Assembly: GCF_002699985.1 (NCBI RefSeq)
Contig: NZ_LKBT01000003.1
Span: forward strand, 62,001-126,000
Source of the DNA: Pseudomonas sp. ICMP 561
GTDB taxonomy: Bacteria > Pseudomonadota > Gammaproteobacteria > Pseudomonadales > Pseudomonadaceae
Direction: 5' to 3'
Length of the DNA stretch: 64,000 nt
Shown: piece after piece, positions 49,568 to 59,793 of the stretch
How positions within the stretch are numbered: position 1 is the stretch's first letter
Layout of the letters: every line of letters begins with the position of its first letter
Program-made: the position numbers and the translations under genes
The notes under the pieces: model-generated
Told to the model about the DNA's origin: nothing
The model's input: only the letters and a program-made list of their open reading frames with translations
Database searches by the model: none

Positions 49568-49605
49568 GGGCACGATCCTGTTTACAGGTCGTGCCCTTTG
49601 TCTTT
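49568..49605 (+). terminator. Rho-independent terminator after rplI
   Basis: GGGCACGA and CCTG on the left pair with CAGG and TCGTGCCC on the right (stem 49568-49596, one bulged T), followed by TTTGTCTTT. Confidence 0.88.
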
Positions 49606-49662
49606 CTGTACCCTTGGTTTTTACAAACCCTGATTTTTCACAACCCCTGATTCTGAGTGGTC

Positions 49663-51057
49663 ATGAACGATATCTCCGCCCCTGAGCAATATGATCTGCA
49701 AACCGCCGCGCTGAAGGTGCCGCCGCATTCCATCGAGGCTGAACAGGCCGTGCTCGGTGGTCTGATGCTGGACAACAACGCCTGGGAGCGCGTGCTCGAT
49801 CAGGTGTCGGATGGCGATTTCTATCGACATGACCACCGTTTGATTTTTCGCGCCATCGCCCGTCTGGCTGACCAGAACCAGCCCATCGACGTGGTTACGC
49901 TGGCCGAGCAGCTGGAAAAAGAAGGCCAGACCTCGCAGGTTGGCGGCCTGGGCTATCTCAGCGAACTGGCGAAAAACATTCCGTCCGTTGCCAACATCAA
50001 GGCCTACGCGCAAATCGTCCGTGAGCGGGCGACGCTGCGTCAATTGATCGGCATCAGCACGGAAATCGCCGACAGCGCGTTTAACCCGGAAGGGCGCAAT
50101 GCTGCTGAAATCCTCGACGAAGCCGAGCGGCAGATTTTCCAGATTGCCGAAGCGCGTCCAAAGACCGGTGGCCCGGTTAGCGTGACCGACCTGTTGACCA
50201 AGGCCATCGACCGTATCGATACCCTGTTCAACACTGACAACGCGATTACCGGCCTGTCTACCGGTTATACCGACCTGGATGAGAAGACCAGCGGCCTGCA
50301 ACCGTCCGACTTGATCATCGTCGCCGGTCGTCCGTCCATGGGTAAAACCACTTTCGCCATGAACCTGGTGGAAAACGCCGTTTTACGCAGCGACAAGGCG
50401 GTGCTGGTTTACTCGCTTGAGATGCCAGGTGAATCGCTGATCATGCGTATGCTGTCTTCGTTGGGCCGAATCGACCAGACCAAAGTCCGTGCCGGTCGCC
50501 TGGAAGACGATGATTGGCCACGCCTGACTTCTGCGGTCAATCTGCTCAACGAGCGCAAGCTGTTCATCGACGATACGGCCGGTATCAGTCCGTCGGAGAT
50601 GCGCGCCCGGACACGGCGTCTGGTACGTGAACACGGCGACATTGCCCTGATCATGATCGACTACCTGCAGTTGATGCAGATCCCCGGTTCAGGCGGTGAT
50701 AACCGGACCAACGAGATTTCCGAGATTTCTCGCTCGTTGAAAGCCCTCGCCAAGGAATTCAACTGCCCGGTGGTTGCCCTGTCGCAGCTCAACCGATCTT
50801 TGGAGCAACGTCCGAACAAGCGCCCGATCAACTCCGACTTGCGGGAATCCGGAGCGATCGAGCAGGATGCTGACGTGATCATGTTTGTTTACCGGGACGA
50901 GGTGTATCACCCGGAAACCGAGCATAAAGGCATCGCTGAAATCATCATCGGCAAGCAGCGGAACGGGCCTATTGGTACCACCCGGCTTGCGTTCATTGGC
51001 AAGTACACGCGCTTTGAAAACCTCGCACCGGGTAGTTATAACTTCGAAGACGAGTAA
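49663..51057 (+). CDS. dnaB: Replicative DNA helicase DnaB
   Basis: A 464-residue hexameric 5'-3' helicase of the replication fork. The N-terminal domain (PPHSIEAEQAVLGGLMLDNNAW) binds primase. The RecA-type motor has Walker A GRPSMGKTTFAMNL near residue 225, Walker B LIMIDYLQLM near 330, the arginine finger region IGKQRNGPIGTTRL near 430, and no intein. ATG 49663 is chosen (MNDISAPEQYDLQ); GTG 49657 would add two residues. It ends 8 bases from the convergent toxin-like gene. Confidence 0.98.
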   Translation: MNDISAPEQYDLQTAALKVPPHSIEAEQAVLGGLMLDNNAWERVLDQVSDGDFYRHDHRLIFRAIARLADQNQPIDVVTLAEQLEKEGQTSQVGGLGYLSELAKNIPSVANIKAYAQIVRERATLRQLIGISTEIADSAFNPEGRNAAEILDEAERQIFQIAEARPKTGGPVSVTDLLTKAIDRIDTLFNTDNAITGLSTGYTDLDEKTSGLQPSDLIIVAGRPSMGKTTFAMNLVENAVLRSDKAVLVYSLEMPGESLIMRMLSSLGRIDQTKVRAGRLEDDDWPRLTSAVNLLNERKLFIDDTAGISPSEMRARTRRLVREHGDIALIMIDYLQLMQIPGSGGDNRTNEISEISRSLKALAKEFNCPVVALSQLNRSLEQRPNKRPINSDLRESGAIEQDADVIMFVYRDEVYHPETEHKGIAEIIIGKQRNGPIGTTRLAFIGKYTRFENLAPGSYNFEDE

Positions 51058-51065
51058 GCCTTAGC

Positions 51066-54000
51066 TCAAGCGAATCGCTCTGACAGAAGAATGTTCTGCA
51101 CCTGAGCCTTCTCCAGCGCCCCCCGATGGATTTCATAACGGCGGCCTGCCTGAGCTTCCTGAATCTGCAATTGCGCGCCCTGAAACCGCTGCTCTGGCCG
51201 TTTCAGGTGCGCGGCGTTAAAAGCCTCAGTATCGCTGGCAAATTCGGCGTAATGCAGGTGCGCGTAAGCCCAGACCTGATTGCGGTCCTTGATCTTCAGC
51301 TCGAATTCGTCGATGTAGTCGCGCGGTGCATGCTGTTTGCTTGAGCCTGCACGCTCCAGCGGGAGGCGCTCTTTGCGGGTTTTACGCACGCTCAGGTTGT
51401 TGCAGTCCGCCAGATACTGAAGGTCATTGGCGACCGGTGCATTGTTGCTGATGATCAAATCAACGCGCAGGGTTCGACCTTTTTGCCTGAGATACAGCGC
51501 TTTGTCGCGTAAGGCTTTGGTCCTGTCCAGTGCTTGCTGGCGATCCTCTGCGCTGATCAGTTGTGGGGCTATTTCCAGAGTTTCCTTGGCGAACTCTTCC
51601 AGACGGTTTGCGTGGTACTCCAGCAGGCCTTCAGGCGCAGAGGGGGCTGAATTCTTTTTGCGGCCCAGATAGTCGGCCACTGATTCGGCGTGTTGCGCTT
51701 CGCTCATCAGTTTCTGCGCTGCAGTGCCATAGGATTCCCAGGCTGGAGCGGCAACTGTTGTAGCTGAGGGCGAAGACGCTCGATTTGTGTGGTGTTCTAC
51801 CCAGTACTGACCGTCACTGGAGCGCAAGTAAGTGGCTTTGCGCTGTCCGCGACTGTCGAGAATATCTACGATGTTGGGATTGTCGCCACGCGGCTTGCCA
51901 CTGAGGACAGCGTTGCTCTGGGTGACTATCTCTATGCGGTTTTTCGGCATGCTTGGCGGCGGTGTGACGCTGGGTTTGGCCTTTGAAGGGGCGCGTGCTT
52001 TGCCGGGGCTTGGTGGGCGCCGGGTCTGCGGTTCCGGTGCGACCGGAAACTCATCGAGCTTGATCAGTAATCGGTCGATTTCGTCGTGAACCAGTGCCTT
52101 GAAACGATCAATCAACGAGATAACGTTCGCATTGGCATCCTGCATGGGTTTGTACTTCAGGAAATAGATCGCGATATCCAGATCAGCGCCCGCACTGTTG
52201 GTCTTCATGGTTTCCAGTTCCAGCGTGCTTATGCCCTGATAAAGATCGGAAATACGGCTGTAGCTTTGATCGACATTTTCAAGTTCGATGATTGAGTGAA
52301 TCAGCGCCTCACGCTTCAAAGGGATGCTGGGCGGCAGATCCTCAAAGTCGGTCGTTGCGGCCTTGCGATGACGGGAGACCTGGACAAGGAGGTTTTCGTG
52401 GGTCATTTGTTTGAGCTGAAAATATTCGTCACCTGCTAGCAGGAAGTAGGTGGTAGAGGCAGGCTGGTTGAAGTGCGCGTGGAACTCGGACAGGACATGT
52501 TGCAAGGCAAGTTCGTTCTCAATGTATTGCTGTCGCTCTGCCAGGGTCTTTTCTCTCATGGCTTTCAGGCGATCGACTTTTGGGCCGCCGCCACTCAGCC
52601 CGATCACTGCGCCGACCCACAGCCCCTGTTCATCGCGGGTAACGGGTTCGCTGCGACCCTCGCGGCTTGATACGTAACGGTTGTCAGTATCGCTGGCGAC
52701 CGGGTCGCCAGGCCTGACAACGCGCATGACTTTGCGGCCCGGGCTGGATGCGTCACGATCATGCATTACCTGGAAGAAATCACCGTCGATGCACACGTAC
52801 AGCTTGCCTTCATCGGAATAGATGCCGTCGCTGTCGGCTTTGGTGCTGCTGTAATCCTGCACAAGCTGAAACGCCGCGAGGCGATCGGTGCTCAGGTCGA
52901 AAGTAGTCGGCACCGGTAGCAGGTCGCTGAGAATGTCCGCGTTGAGTAGCGCCTGGCTCAGAATGGCCGTTGTCAGTTTGGGGCCGTCATTCAACTGGTG
53001 CTTCAGATCGTCGCGCTGGGCGTCAGTCAGTGTGCGCAGCAGTGTCGATATCAATGGGAAGTCAGTGCTGCCAGGCTGCAGCATTTGCGCGTTAGTCTGA
53101 TCATATCCCGCATAACGATCGTCGAGCCGGGCAAGAATAATGGTGTTGCCTGCGGACTCATTGCCGTAGGTGCCTAGCAGTTTATGGGTTTTGGCGATCA
53201 TGCCATTGAAGTCCTGGGCACCTTGGTAGACCTGTATGCACAGATCAGTCGGCCAGCCGGGCTGGACGCTGAGCAGATTGCAGGCAATCGCCTCTGCATC
53301 GGCCCCCATGCTTCGACCTTTGGGGTCGTTGAGGGTATTGAGTGCACGGATCAAGCGGCTTTGCAGTTGGGCCTTGTCTATGGCGGTCCGTTGCTCTGCG
53401 TCCAACGCTGCATGGTGGTTGATGTTTTTCAGCGTCGGGTACTGGCGCACCAGCTCTCGCGCTGCGGCTTCTGGCAGGTGCTTGAAGCGCAGGCGCAACG
53501 CCAGTGTTTTTGAAGCGGTGTCCTGCTCTATCGCGTCGCGCCGACCCTCTGCGCGCAGTTGTTGCAGGTCGCGGGTGGCGAATTCCAGTATCCAGGGTAT
53601 TGGCGCGTCACCGTTCCAGGCGGCTTCCAGCTGTGGCCGCTCGACCTGTGTCAGCGTTTGCAAATACTGCACATCCTCGCGGCTGAGCGACGGCATGTCC
53701 GGGCGCATCATGGTTTGCAACAGTTCGGTACTGGTCAGGTTGCTGATGTCTACAGGGGCTAACGGCCAATGACCACGCCGTTGGTCATAGCGCAAGAGCG
53801 GCTGATAGTGCTGCGGGTCAGGGTGCTTGAGCCGGTATTGCTTGAAGTCTGTGTCATAAACCAGCTCGCCGATCCTGAGCTGCTCATCAACCTGAATCCG
53901 CGCATAAGTCTTGCCTTGCGTCTCAAAGATGCCCGCGGTATTTGCGCTCAAGCCATTCAACAGTCGGGGAGCGTGTTCTGTATAGGCGTGCAGGTCAGGT

Positions 54001-55616
54001 AACCACAGGCGACGCTTGCCATTGGGCATTTCTACCGCGCGTGGCTTGCCTATGGAGGTGATCAAATGTTGAGTGCGTTGTGCGGAAAGCTTTGCCCCGA
54101 CCATCTGGATGCGACTGCTGATAACCAGCTCCGCAATATCGCCGAGCGCCTGGACAAAGTCTGCCGATTGACCGCGAGCGAGTGCTTCGCTGGCACTGAC
54201 TGCGTTGTAGGTCAGTGTTCCCAGACTGGCGATCATCATCAGGCGGTTGAGCCCGGTAACACCGCCCGGGGCGGGCAGCGTGAGCATTTCAAGGATTTCG
54301 CTGCCAATGTGCAGCAAGGTCTTTTTGACCTGCTCCCAATCCTTGCTGGTTGTGGAGGTTGCGATGCTATGAATATCGTTGAAGAGGGTCAGGCTCTGGC
54401 GCATTTCCATGACGGTCAGCAGCGAGTGCGAGGAGGATTCCGGCTGGCCGATTTCTGCGCGGATATAGAGGCGTTCAGTGGCAGGGCTGCGACTGCTGAA
54501 CGCCGTGTAAAGCAGTTTCGCCATCCAGTTCAGTTGGCTTTCATCGACTGCGGTGGTTTTGAGTTCGCTGAGCAAAGTGGCCTGATCGGCGAGCGACAGG
54601 GAGCGCAGTAGCCAGTCGATTCGGTTGGCCTTGGCGTCTGCGGAAATCTGTTCCCGCAACGACGTAATGGCATCCGTCCCACTGCGGTGATATCTCAACG
54701 CGCCTTGCGGACGGTTCGGGAAATGACTGAACACGCCCGAGCCGTCTTGCAGCGAGAACACACAGAAAGGCAAAGGCACTGTGGTGGGCGTTGGTAATAA
54801 CTGCCAGCCGAAGTAAACATGGAAAAACTGCCATTTCAGTGCGTTTTCTTTTGTCAGCGCTTCCATCAACCGGGTGCTCTGCACCAGGCCTTCGGCGGCG
54901 ACTCCGTTGCTGCGTATTGCTTCCAGCAGATCCAGTTCGAAACCTGCTTTTCGATGAGAAAAGATGAGGGGGTTGAGGGTGGTGGCCAAATGGCTGGCCA
55001 GAGCTATGCGCAAGCGTGAAGCCAGGTCGAACTCGCGAATGATGTCGATACATTGGGCTACACCCAGATTCTCGACGGTATGAGCGTCTGAACCGTAGGC
55101 GGCCGTGTTGATGACACTGGCGCGCTGGAAGTCCAGGCCTGAGTGCAGGCGACTGGAAAGATGAAAGGCGAAATTATCTTTCGCTGCCTGCCACAACGTT
55201 GTGGACATGATGTGTTCACGGGGGGCGTTGTCGGCCAGGGCGCGCTTGGTGCGTGAGCTGAACATAGTGCTCAGCAACTCAATAGGGTCCTTGGCATCCT
55301 TGCGCTGCGGGATTTCAAGTACGCGGGTGTGTAACCAGGTATTGTGCAGGTCCAGGTTTTGGCCGGTTCTTGCCCTGAACAGTTGGACCAGTGCGAAATA
55401 AGCATCGTTTTCAAAGCTGCTCTTGAAGCTCTGGATTGCCTCGGCCAGATCCTGCCTTGCCAGAGGTTCTATCCGACAGAGTTTCAGATAGCGTTGGCGT
55501 TGATCGTTGGTCAAGCGGGCAAGGGAGGCGCCCAGTTGAGTCTCGATCAGCTCCAGAGCCTGATAGTCGGACCAGGTTTCGCTGGTCATCAGGGCCGTGT
55601 CTATAGCGTGTGTCAT
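51066..55616 (-). CDS. Large toxin-like protein, dermonecrotic toxin/DUF6543-type N-terminus
   Basis: A 1516-residue protein with no signal peptide. The N-terminal 450 residues (for example LGASLARLTNDQRQRYLKL, SVINTAAYGSDAHTVENLG, YFGWQLLPTPTTVPLPF) resemble the DUF6543 region of large Pseudomonas toxin-like proteins. A hydrophobic stretch lies near 440-475 (GLNRLMMIASLGTLTYNAV). The middle holds repeated small beta segments (YDTDFKQYRLKHPDP; GKLYVCIDGDFFQVMHD; DGQYWVEHHTNR) like those in toxin processing regions. A Pro/Lys-rich linker is near 1190-1225. I see no catalytic motif. ATG 55616 is preferred; the frame is open to 55769. It may be an insect- or host-directed toxin, but this is inference. 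Confidence 0.6.
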   Translation of the reverse strand: MTHAIDTALMTSETWSDYQALELIETQLGASLARLTNDQRQRYLKLCRIEPLARQDLAEAIQSFKSSFENDAYFALVQLFRARTGQNLDLHNTWLHTRVLEIPQRKDAKDPIELLSTMFSSRTKRALADNAPREHIMSTTLWQAAKDNFAFHLSSRLHSGLDFQRASVINTAAYGSDAHTVENLGVAQCIDIIREFDLASRLRIALASHLATTLNPLIFSHRKAGFELDLLEAIRSNGVAAEGLVQSTRLMEALTKENALKWQFFHVYFGWQLLPTPTTVPLPFCVFSLQDGSGVFSHFPNRPQGALRYHRSGTDAITSLREQISADAKANRIDWLLRSLSLADQATLLSELKTTAVDESQLNWMAKLLYTAFSSRSPATERLYIRAEIGQPESSSHSLLTVMEMRQSLTLFNDIHSIATSTTSKDWEQVKKTLLHIGSEILEMLTLPAPGGVTGLNRLMMIASLGTLTYNAVSASEALARGQSADFVQALGDIAELVISSRIQMVGAKLSAQRTQHLITSIGKPRAVEMPNGKRRLWLPDLHAYTEHAPRLLNGLSANTAGIFETQGKTYARIQVDEQLRIGELVYDTDFKQYRLKHPDPQHYQPLLRYDQRRGHWPLAPVDISNLTSTELLQTMMRPDMPSLSREDVQYLQTLTQVERPQLEAAWNGDAPIPWILEFATRDLQQLRAEGRRDAIEQDTASKTLALRLRFKHLPEAAARELVRQYPTLKNINHHAALDAEQRTAIDKAQLQSRLIRALNTLNDPKGRSMGADAEAIACNLLSVQPGWPTDLCIQVYQGAQDFNGMIAKTHKLLGTYGNESAGNTIILARLDDRYAGYDQTNAQMLQPGSTDFPLISTLLRTLTDAQRDDLKHQLNDGPKLTTAILSQALLNADILSDLLPVPTTFDLSTDRLAAFQLVQDYSSTKADSDGIYSDEGKLYVCIDGDFFQVMHDRDASSPGRKVMRVVRPGDPVASDTDNRYVSSREGRSEPVTRDEQGLWVGAVIGLSGGGPKVDRLKAMREKTLAERQQYIENELALQHVLSEFHAHFNQPASTTYFLLAGDEYFQLKQMTHENLLVQVSRHRKAATTDFEDLPPSIPLKREALIHSIIELENVDQSYSRISDLYQGISTLELETMKTNSAGADLDIAIYFLKYKPMQDANANVISLIDRFKALVHDEIDRLLIKLDEFPVAPEPQTRRPPSPGKARAPSKAKPSVTPPPSMPKNRIEIVTQSNAVLSGKPRGDNPNIVDILDSRGQRKATYLRSSDGQYWVEHHTNRASSPSATTVAAPAWESYGTAAQKLMSEAQHAESVADYLGRKKNSAPSAPEGLLEYHANRLEEFAKETLEIAPQLISAEDRQQALDRTKALRDKALYLRQKGRTLRVDLIISNNAPVANDLQYLADCNNLSVRKTRKERLPLERAGSSKQHAPRDYIDEFELKIKDRNQVWAYAHLHYAEFASDTEAFNAAHLKRPEQRFQGAQLQIQEAQAGRRYEIHRGALEKAQVQNILLSERFA

Positions 55617-55845
55617 GGTGGCATTGCCTTTGTCTGGTGCGCTTCGGAGAGGGTTCCGGGCGCTAAAAGGCAAACTAACTGCATGCGCATGCAGGTCCGT
55701 CGGTAGATAGTTATCGGCGTTGTTGCGATGTGTTGCGCATCTGTACCAGTTGAAGATTAATCCGACCATTGCCGTCGGACTTGATCAAAATTTGTGCTAT
55801 ATTCCGCGCCCGCGATTTTTCCAACGTGCAAACGTAGGTTCCGAC

Positions 55846-58149
55846 ATGCAAGCAGCCAAGCCGTTATTTGACTATCCGAAGTACTGGGCCGAATGTTTCG
55901 GGCCTGCGCCTTTCCTGCCCATGAGCCGGGAAGAAATGGATCAGCTTGGCTGGGATTCCTGCGACATCATCATTGTGACCGGTGATGCGTACGTCGATCA
56001 CCCGTCTTTTGGCATGGCAATCATCGGTCGGCTGTTGGAGTCTCAGGGCTTCCGCGTCGGGATCATTGCCCAGCCGAACTGGCAGTCCAAAGACGATTTC
56101 ATGAAGCTCGGCGAGCCGAACCTGTTCTTCGGTGTCGCTGCAGGCAACATGGACTCGATGATCAACCGCTACACCGCGGACAAGAAAATCCGTTCCGACG
56201 ATGCCTACACGCCAGGTGGCATGGCGGGCAAACGTCCGGATCGCGCCAGCCTTGTGTACAGCCAGCGTTGCAAGGAAGCCTACAAGCACGTGCCTATCGT
56301 GCTAGGTGGCATCGAAGCCTCGCTGCGCCGCATCGCCCATTACGATTACTGGCAGGACAAGGTCCGCAACTCGATCCTCATCGACGCCGCCGCCGACATT
56401 CTCCTGTATGGCAACGCCGAGCGGGCAATCGTCGAAGTGGCGCAGCGTCTGTCCTACGGCCACAAGATCGAAGACATTACCGATGTGCGCGGCACTGCGT
56501 TCATTCGTCGTGACACGCCTAAAGACTGGTACGAAGTGGACTCCACCCGTATCGACCGTCCGGGCAAAATCGACAAGATCATCAACCCGTATGTGAACAC
56601 CCAGGACACTCAAGCCTGCGCCATCGAGCAGGAAAAAGGTCCGGTTGAAGATCCGAACGAAGCCAAGGTCGTACAGATCCTGGCCAGCCCGCGCATGACC
56701 CGTGACAAAACGGTCATCCGTTTGCCATCGGTAGAAAAGGTTCGTGGTGACGCGGTTCTTTACGCCCACGCCAACCGCGTACTGCACCTGGAAACCAACC
56801 CGGGTAATGCCCGTGCGCTGGTTCAGAAGCACGGCGAAGTCGACGTCTGGTTCAACCCGCCACCGATTCCCATGACCACTGAAGAAATGGACTACGTGTT
56901 CGGCATGCCCTACGCACGTATTCCGCATCCTGCGTACGGCAAGGAAAAGATTCCGGCCTACGACATGATTCGCTTCTCCGTAAACATCATGCGTGGCTGT
57001 TTCGGTGGCTGTACCTTCTGCTCGATCACCGAGCATGAAGGCCGGATCATTCAGAACCGCTCCGAAGAATCGATCATTCGCGAGATCGAAGAGATTCGTG
57101 ACAAGGTGCCAGGTTTCACCGGGGTGATTTCGGACCTCGGCGGCCCGACCGCGAACATGTACCGCATTGCCTGCAAGAGCCCGGAAATCGAATCCGCGTG
57201 CCGCAAGCCGTCCTGCGTGTTCCCGGGTATCTGCCCGAACCTGAACACCGATCACTCTTCGTTGATTCAGCTGTATCGCAGTGCTCGTGCTTTGCCGGGC
57301 GTGAAGAAAATTCTGATTGCTTCCGGCTTGCGCTATGACCTCGCGGTCGAGTCACCGGAATACGTTAAAGAGCTGGTGACCCACCATGTGGGTGGTTACC
57401 TGAAGATCGCCCCGGAACACACCGAGGAAGGTCCGCTCAACCAGATGATGAAACCGGGCATTGGCAGCTATGACAAGTTCAAGCGCATGTTCGAGAAGTA
57501 TTCCAAGGAAGCGGGCAAAGAGCAGTACCTGATTCCGTACTTCATCGCGGCCCACCCAGGCACTACCGATGAAGACATGATGAACCTGGCGTTGTGGCTC
57601 AAGGGCAACGGTTTCCGCGCCGATCAGGTGCAGGCGTTCTATCCGTCGCCGATGGCTACTGCGACCGCCATGTACCACTCGGGTAAAAACCCGCTGCGCA
57701 AGGTCACCTACAAGAGCGATGCGGTGACCATCGTGAAAAGCGAAGAGCAACGCCGTCTGCACAAGGCGTTCCTGCGCTATCACGACCCGAAAGGCTGGCC
57801 AATGCTGCGTGAGGCACTGACCCGTATGGGCCGCGCCGACCTTATCGGTTCGGGTAAGGATCAACTGATCCCGCTACATCAACCCACCACCGACAGCTAC
57901 CAGAGCGCCCGACGTAAAAACTCGACACCCGCTGGCAGCCACAAGGTCGCCAAGGAAACTACGCGGATCCTCACCCAGCACACCGGTTTGCCACCTCGGG
58001 GCAGCGATGGCAGCAAACCCTGGGACAAACGCGAGCAAGCCAAGGCCGCCGCCGAGGCGCGCAACAGGCAGGCCGCTAAAGAGCGGATGGATGCTGCGAA
58101 AGGCAAAGGCCCCAAGCCGCCGAAGCGTAAACCGGTTGTTCCGCGCTGA
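55846..58149 (+). CDS. ygiQ: YgiQ family radical SAM protein
   Basis: A 767-residue radical SAM protein of unknown reaction. An N-terminal cobalamin-binding-like region ([20 protein letters not shown]) precedes the radical SAM core with the cluster motif CFGGCTFC near residue 385, then [13 protein letters not shown] and the DUF3362 C-terminal part. The tail is basic ([16 protein letters not shown]). The start is ATG 55846 ([14 protein letters not shown]). It is divergent from the toxin-like gene across 229 bases. Confidence 0.92.
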   Translation: MQAAKPLFDYPKYWAECFGPAPFLPMSREEMDQLGWDSCDIIIVTGDAYVDHPSFGMAIIGRLLESQGFRVGIIAQPNWQSKDDFMKLGEPNLFFGVAAGNMDSMINRYTADKKIRSDDAYTPGGMAGKRPDRASLVYSQRCKEAYKHVPIVLGGIEASLRRIAHYDYWQDKVRNSILIDAAADILLYGNAERAIVEVAQRLSYGHKIEDITDVRGTAFIRRDTPKDWYEVDSTRIDRPGKIDKIINPYVNTQDTQACAIEQEKGPVEDPNEAKVVQILASPRMTRDKTVIRLPSVEKVRGDAVLYAHANRVLHLETNPGNARALVQKHGEVDVWFNPPPIPMTTEEMDYVFGMPYARIPHPAYGKEKIPAYDMIRFSVNIMRGCFGGCTFCSITEHEGRIIQNRSEESIIREIEEIRDKVPGFTGVISDLGGPTANMYRIACKSPEIESACRKPSCVFPGICPNLNTDHSSLIQLYRSARALPGVKKILIASGLRYDLAVESPEYVKELVTHHVGGYLKIAPEHTEEGPLNQMMKPGIGSYDKFKRMFEKYSKEAGKEQYLIPYFIAAHPGTTDEDMMNLALWLKGNGFRADQVQAFYPSPMATATAMYHSGKNPLRKVTYKSDAVTIVKSEEQRRLHKAFLRYHDPKGWPMLREALTRMGRADLIGSGKDQLIPLHQPTTDSYQSARRKNSTPAGSHKVAKETTRILTQHTGLPPRGSDGSKPWDKREQAKAAAEARNRQAAKERMDAAKGKGPKPPKRKPVVPR

Positions 58150-58165
58150 TGGAGTTGTAGCGAAG

Positions 58166-58200
58166 AAAACGCCAGCTTACGAGCTGGCGTTTTGCTTTTA
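58166..58200. terminator. Bidirectional terminator between ygiQ and hcp
   Basis: AAAACGCCAGC, loop TTACGA, GCTGGCGTTTT, then TGCTTTTA. The arms provide a T tract on each strand for the two convergent genes; the hcp stop codon lies at its right edge. Confidence 0.9.
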
Positions 58201-58686
58201 GATTTTCACGTTTTCACGGATATTCCAGCCGTATTTGACCGGGCCGCCTTCTTTGCTGCCGTCAGCTTTTTGCGGTTGGTAGCTGACTTCGACTGTGGCG
58301 AAGTTCAGGGCGATATTTTCTTTCACGGATTCGTCGCTATTGCCTGCATCTGTCTGATAAGAGGCGATCATGACTTCCTTGAGTGTGATGATCATATATT
58401 CCACAGGAACGCTGCCACCGGCCTTGCGCACAGTGAGCGTGGCCTCCTGATAATGTTTGCCGCTTGAACATGCCATCATCAGATTTGGGGAAGACTTATC
58501 CAGCGATTTGGAAAGACTCAGGTTGCCGATGCTGACCTTGCCTGCGCCGCCACCACCGCCCTGATGCATCGAACCGGATTGCGACATGCCCCATTGAAAC
58601 GTTTGAATATCGATCTCTTCCTTGTGCATGCTATCCCTGGATTCACCCTTGATATCGCCCAATTTCCAAAACATATCAATAGCCAT
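58198..58686 (-). CDS. hcp: Hcp family type VI secretion tube protein
   Basis: A 162-residue protein, the length of P. aeruginosa Hcp1. It forms hexameric rings that stack into the secreted tube of the type VI system and can carry small effectors in the lumen. Family features are MAIDMFWKLGDIKGES, IDIQTFQWGMSQSGS, LSKSLDKSSPNLMMACSSG and the C-terminal YGWNIRENVKI. The start is ATG 58686 with GGGAG 5 bases upstream; ATG 58731 is further out. No other type VI structural genes are in the window, so this is an orphan hcp next to a candidate cargo pair transcribed the other way. Confidence 0.93.
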   Translation of the reverse strand: MAIDMFWKLGDIKGESRDSMHKEEIDIQTFQWGMSQSGSMHQGGGGGAGKVSIGNLSLSKSLDKSSPNLMMACSSGKHYQEATLTVRKAGGSVPVEYMIITLKEVMIASYQTDAGNSDESVKENIALNFATVEVSYQPQKADGSKEGGPVKYGWNIRENVKI

Positions 58687-58872
58687 GAACACTCCCTTGA
58701 AAACAACGGCCGACGAATTGTCGATGCGCACTTTTTCTTACTACAAAACTGATAGCAAGAGGATGAGCGCTGAACGGGAGCGTTCATACAAGACAAAGTA
58801 AAAGTTCCTACATATCTGCCAATGATGACTGCCTATTCTCGTTCCTTCTGATAAGGCGCAGAGGCTAAAGGA

Positions 58873-59793
58873 ATGAGTTTCACACAACTTCGGGATGGAT
58901 TTTCCGTTGCACGAAGCTTGGCAAGGGATCGTATTGAAAACGCGGTAGACCTCAAGAAGCTGTTTCGCGTTATTGATGGGGACCCAGCGATTGTCGGGGC
59001 AGGTGTGGTTTATATCGACAGTGAGTTCAATGTCGTAACGCTCAGAGAGTTTCAACCGATTTGCAGTGTGGCGGTGAAGAGGGTAATTCTGCGAGAGTCT
59101 CCTAGATATTTAGGGGGTTATGAGTTCGCAAGAACACTGGAGATGCAACCACGGGAGTCCGAGCTGGTGGCCGAGGTTGCGGGAATGGTAGTAGCCTGTA
59201 CAGGGGCAATTATTAGTTGGAGTGTTATAGGAACTACGGGTATGGTGCTTATTCCATTCAGTGCCGGAGCCAGTATCGTCGTGGCTTATATTGGGCTTGC
59301 GGCAGGGCTTGCCACGACCGCCCAGTGCTTCAATGGTGCTTACAAAACACATCTTGAAGTGCGCGATCCTCTATATAAAGATGACCTGAATAGTCAGGCA
59401 TGGTATGAGGCTGCCCAATACGTTTTGGATGCTGTCTCTCTCGTAGGAGTGGCTGTCACAACTGGCGTGACATTTAAACTGATCGGGTTGACGAAATCAT
59501 CGACTGGGCGAAGTACCCGACAGGCTTTGAGTAGCTTGAACAGGCAAGAGCGTCGTAACTTAACAAAAGAGTTGTTGCTCATCAAGGATCCACGAATCAC
59601 ACCTAAATTGCTGAAACTTAGGCAGGCGGCGGGTGAGTTGCCCAAGCGATTCACCCCGGTTCAAATTAAACACAGTACGAACATACAAATAGCCGATTGC
59701 CTAAGCACTATCCCTGATATGGTCGGGAGTATGATGTCTGGCATTTTGCGCGCTGTAGCCGTTGGCATTTATCAGGAGTTTACGGGTGAGTGA
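58873..59793 (+). CDS. Candidate type VI effector with hydrophobic, possibly pore-forming domain
   Basis: A 306-residue protein that I do not recognise by family. Residues 1-90 are soluble. Residues 98-151 form a glycine-rich hydrophobic hairpin (GMVVACTGAIISWSVIGTTG and AGASIVVAYIGLAAGLATTA), and a third hydrophobic stretch lies at 183-206 (YVLDAVSLVGVAVTTGVTF). The C-terminal 100 residues are basic and soluble. There is no signal peptide. The layout recalls membrane-acting effectors such as colicin- or Tse4-like pore formers. Evidence for the role is context: divergent from hcp, and overlapping by 8 bases a polytopic membrane protein gene, as effector-immunity pairs do. GAGG lies 8 bases before the ATG. 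Confidence 0.5.
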   Translation: MSFTQLRDGFSVARSLARDRIENAVDLKKLFRVIDGDPAIVGAGVVYIDSEFNVVTLREFQPICSVAVKRVILRESPRYLGGYEFARTLEMQPRESELVAEVAGMVVACTGAIISWSVIGTTGMVLIPFSAGASIVVAYIGLAAGLATTAQCFNGAYKTHLEVRDPLYKDDLNSQAWYEAAQYVLDAVSLVGVAVTTGVTFKLIGLTKSSTGRSTRQALSSLNRQERRNLTKELLLIKDPRITPKLLKLRQAAGELPKRFTPVQIKHSTNIQIADCLSTIPDMVGSMMSGILRAVAVGIYQEFTGE

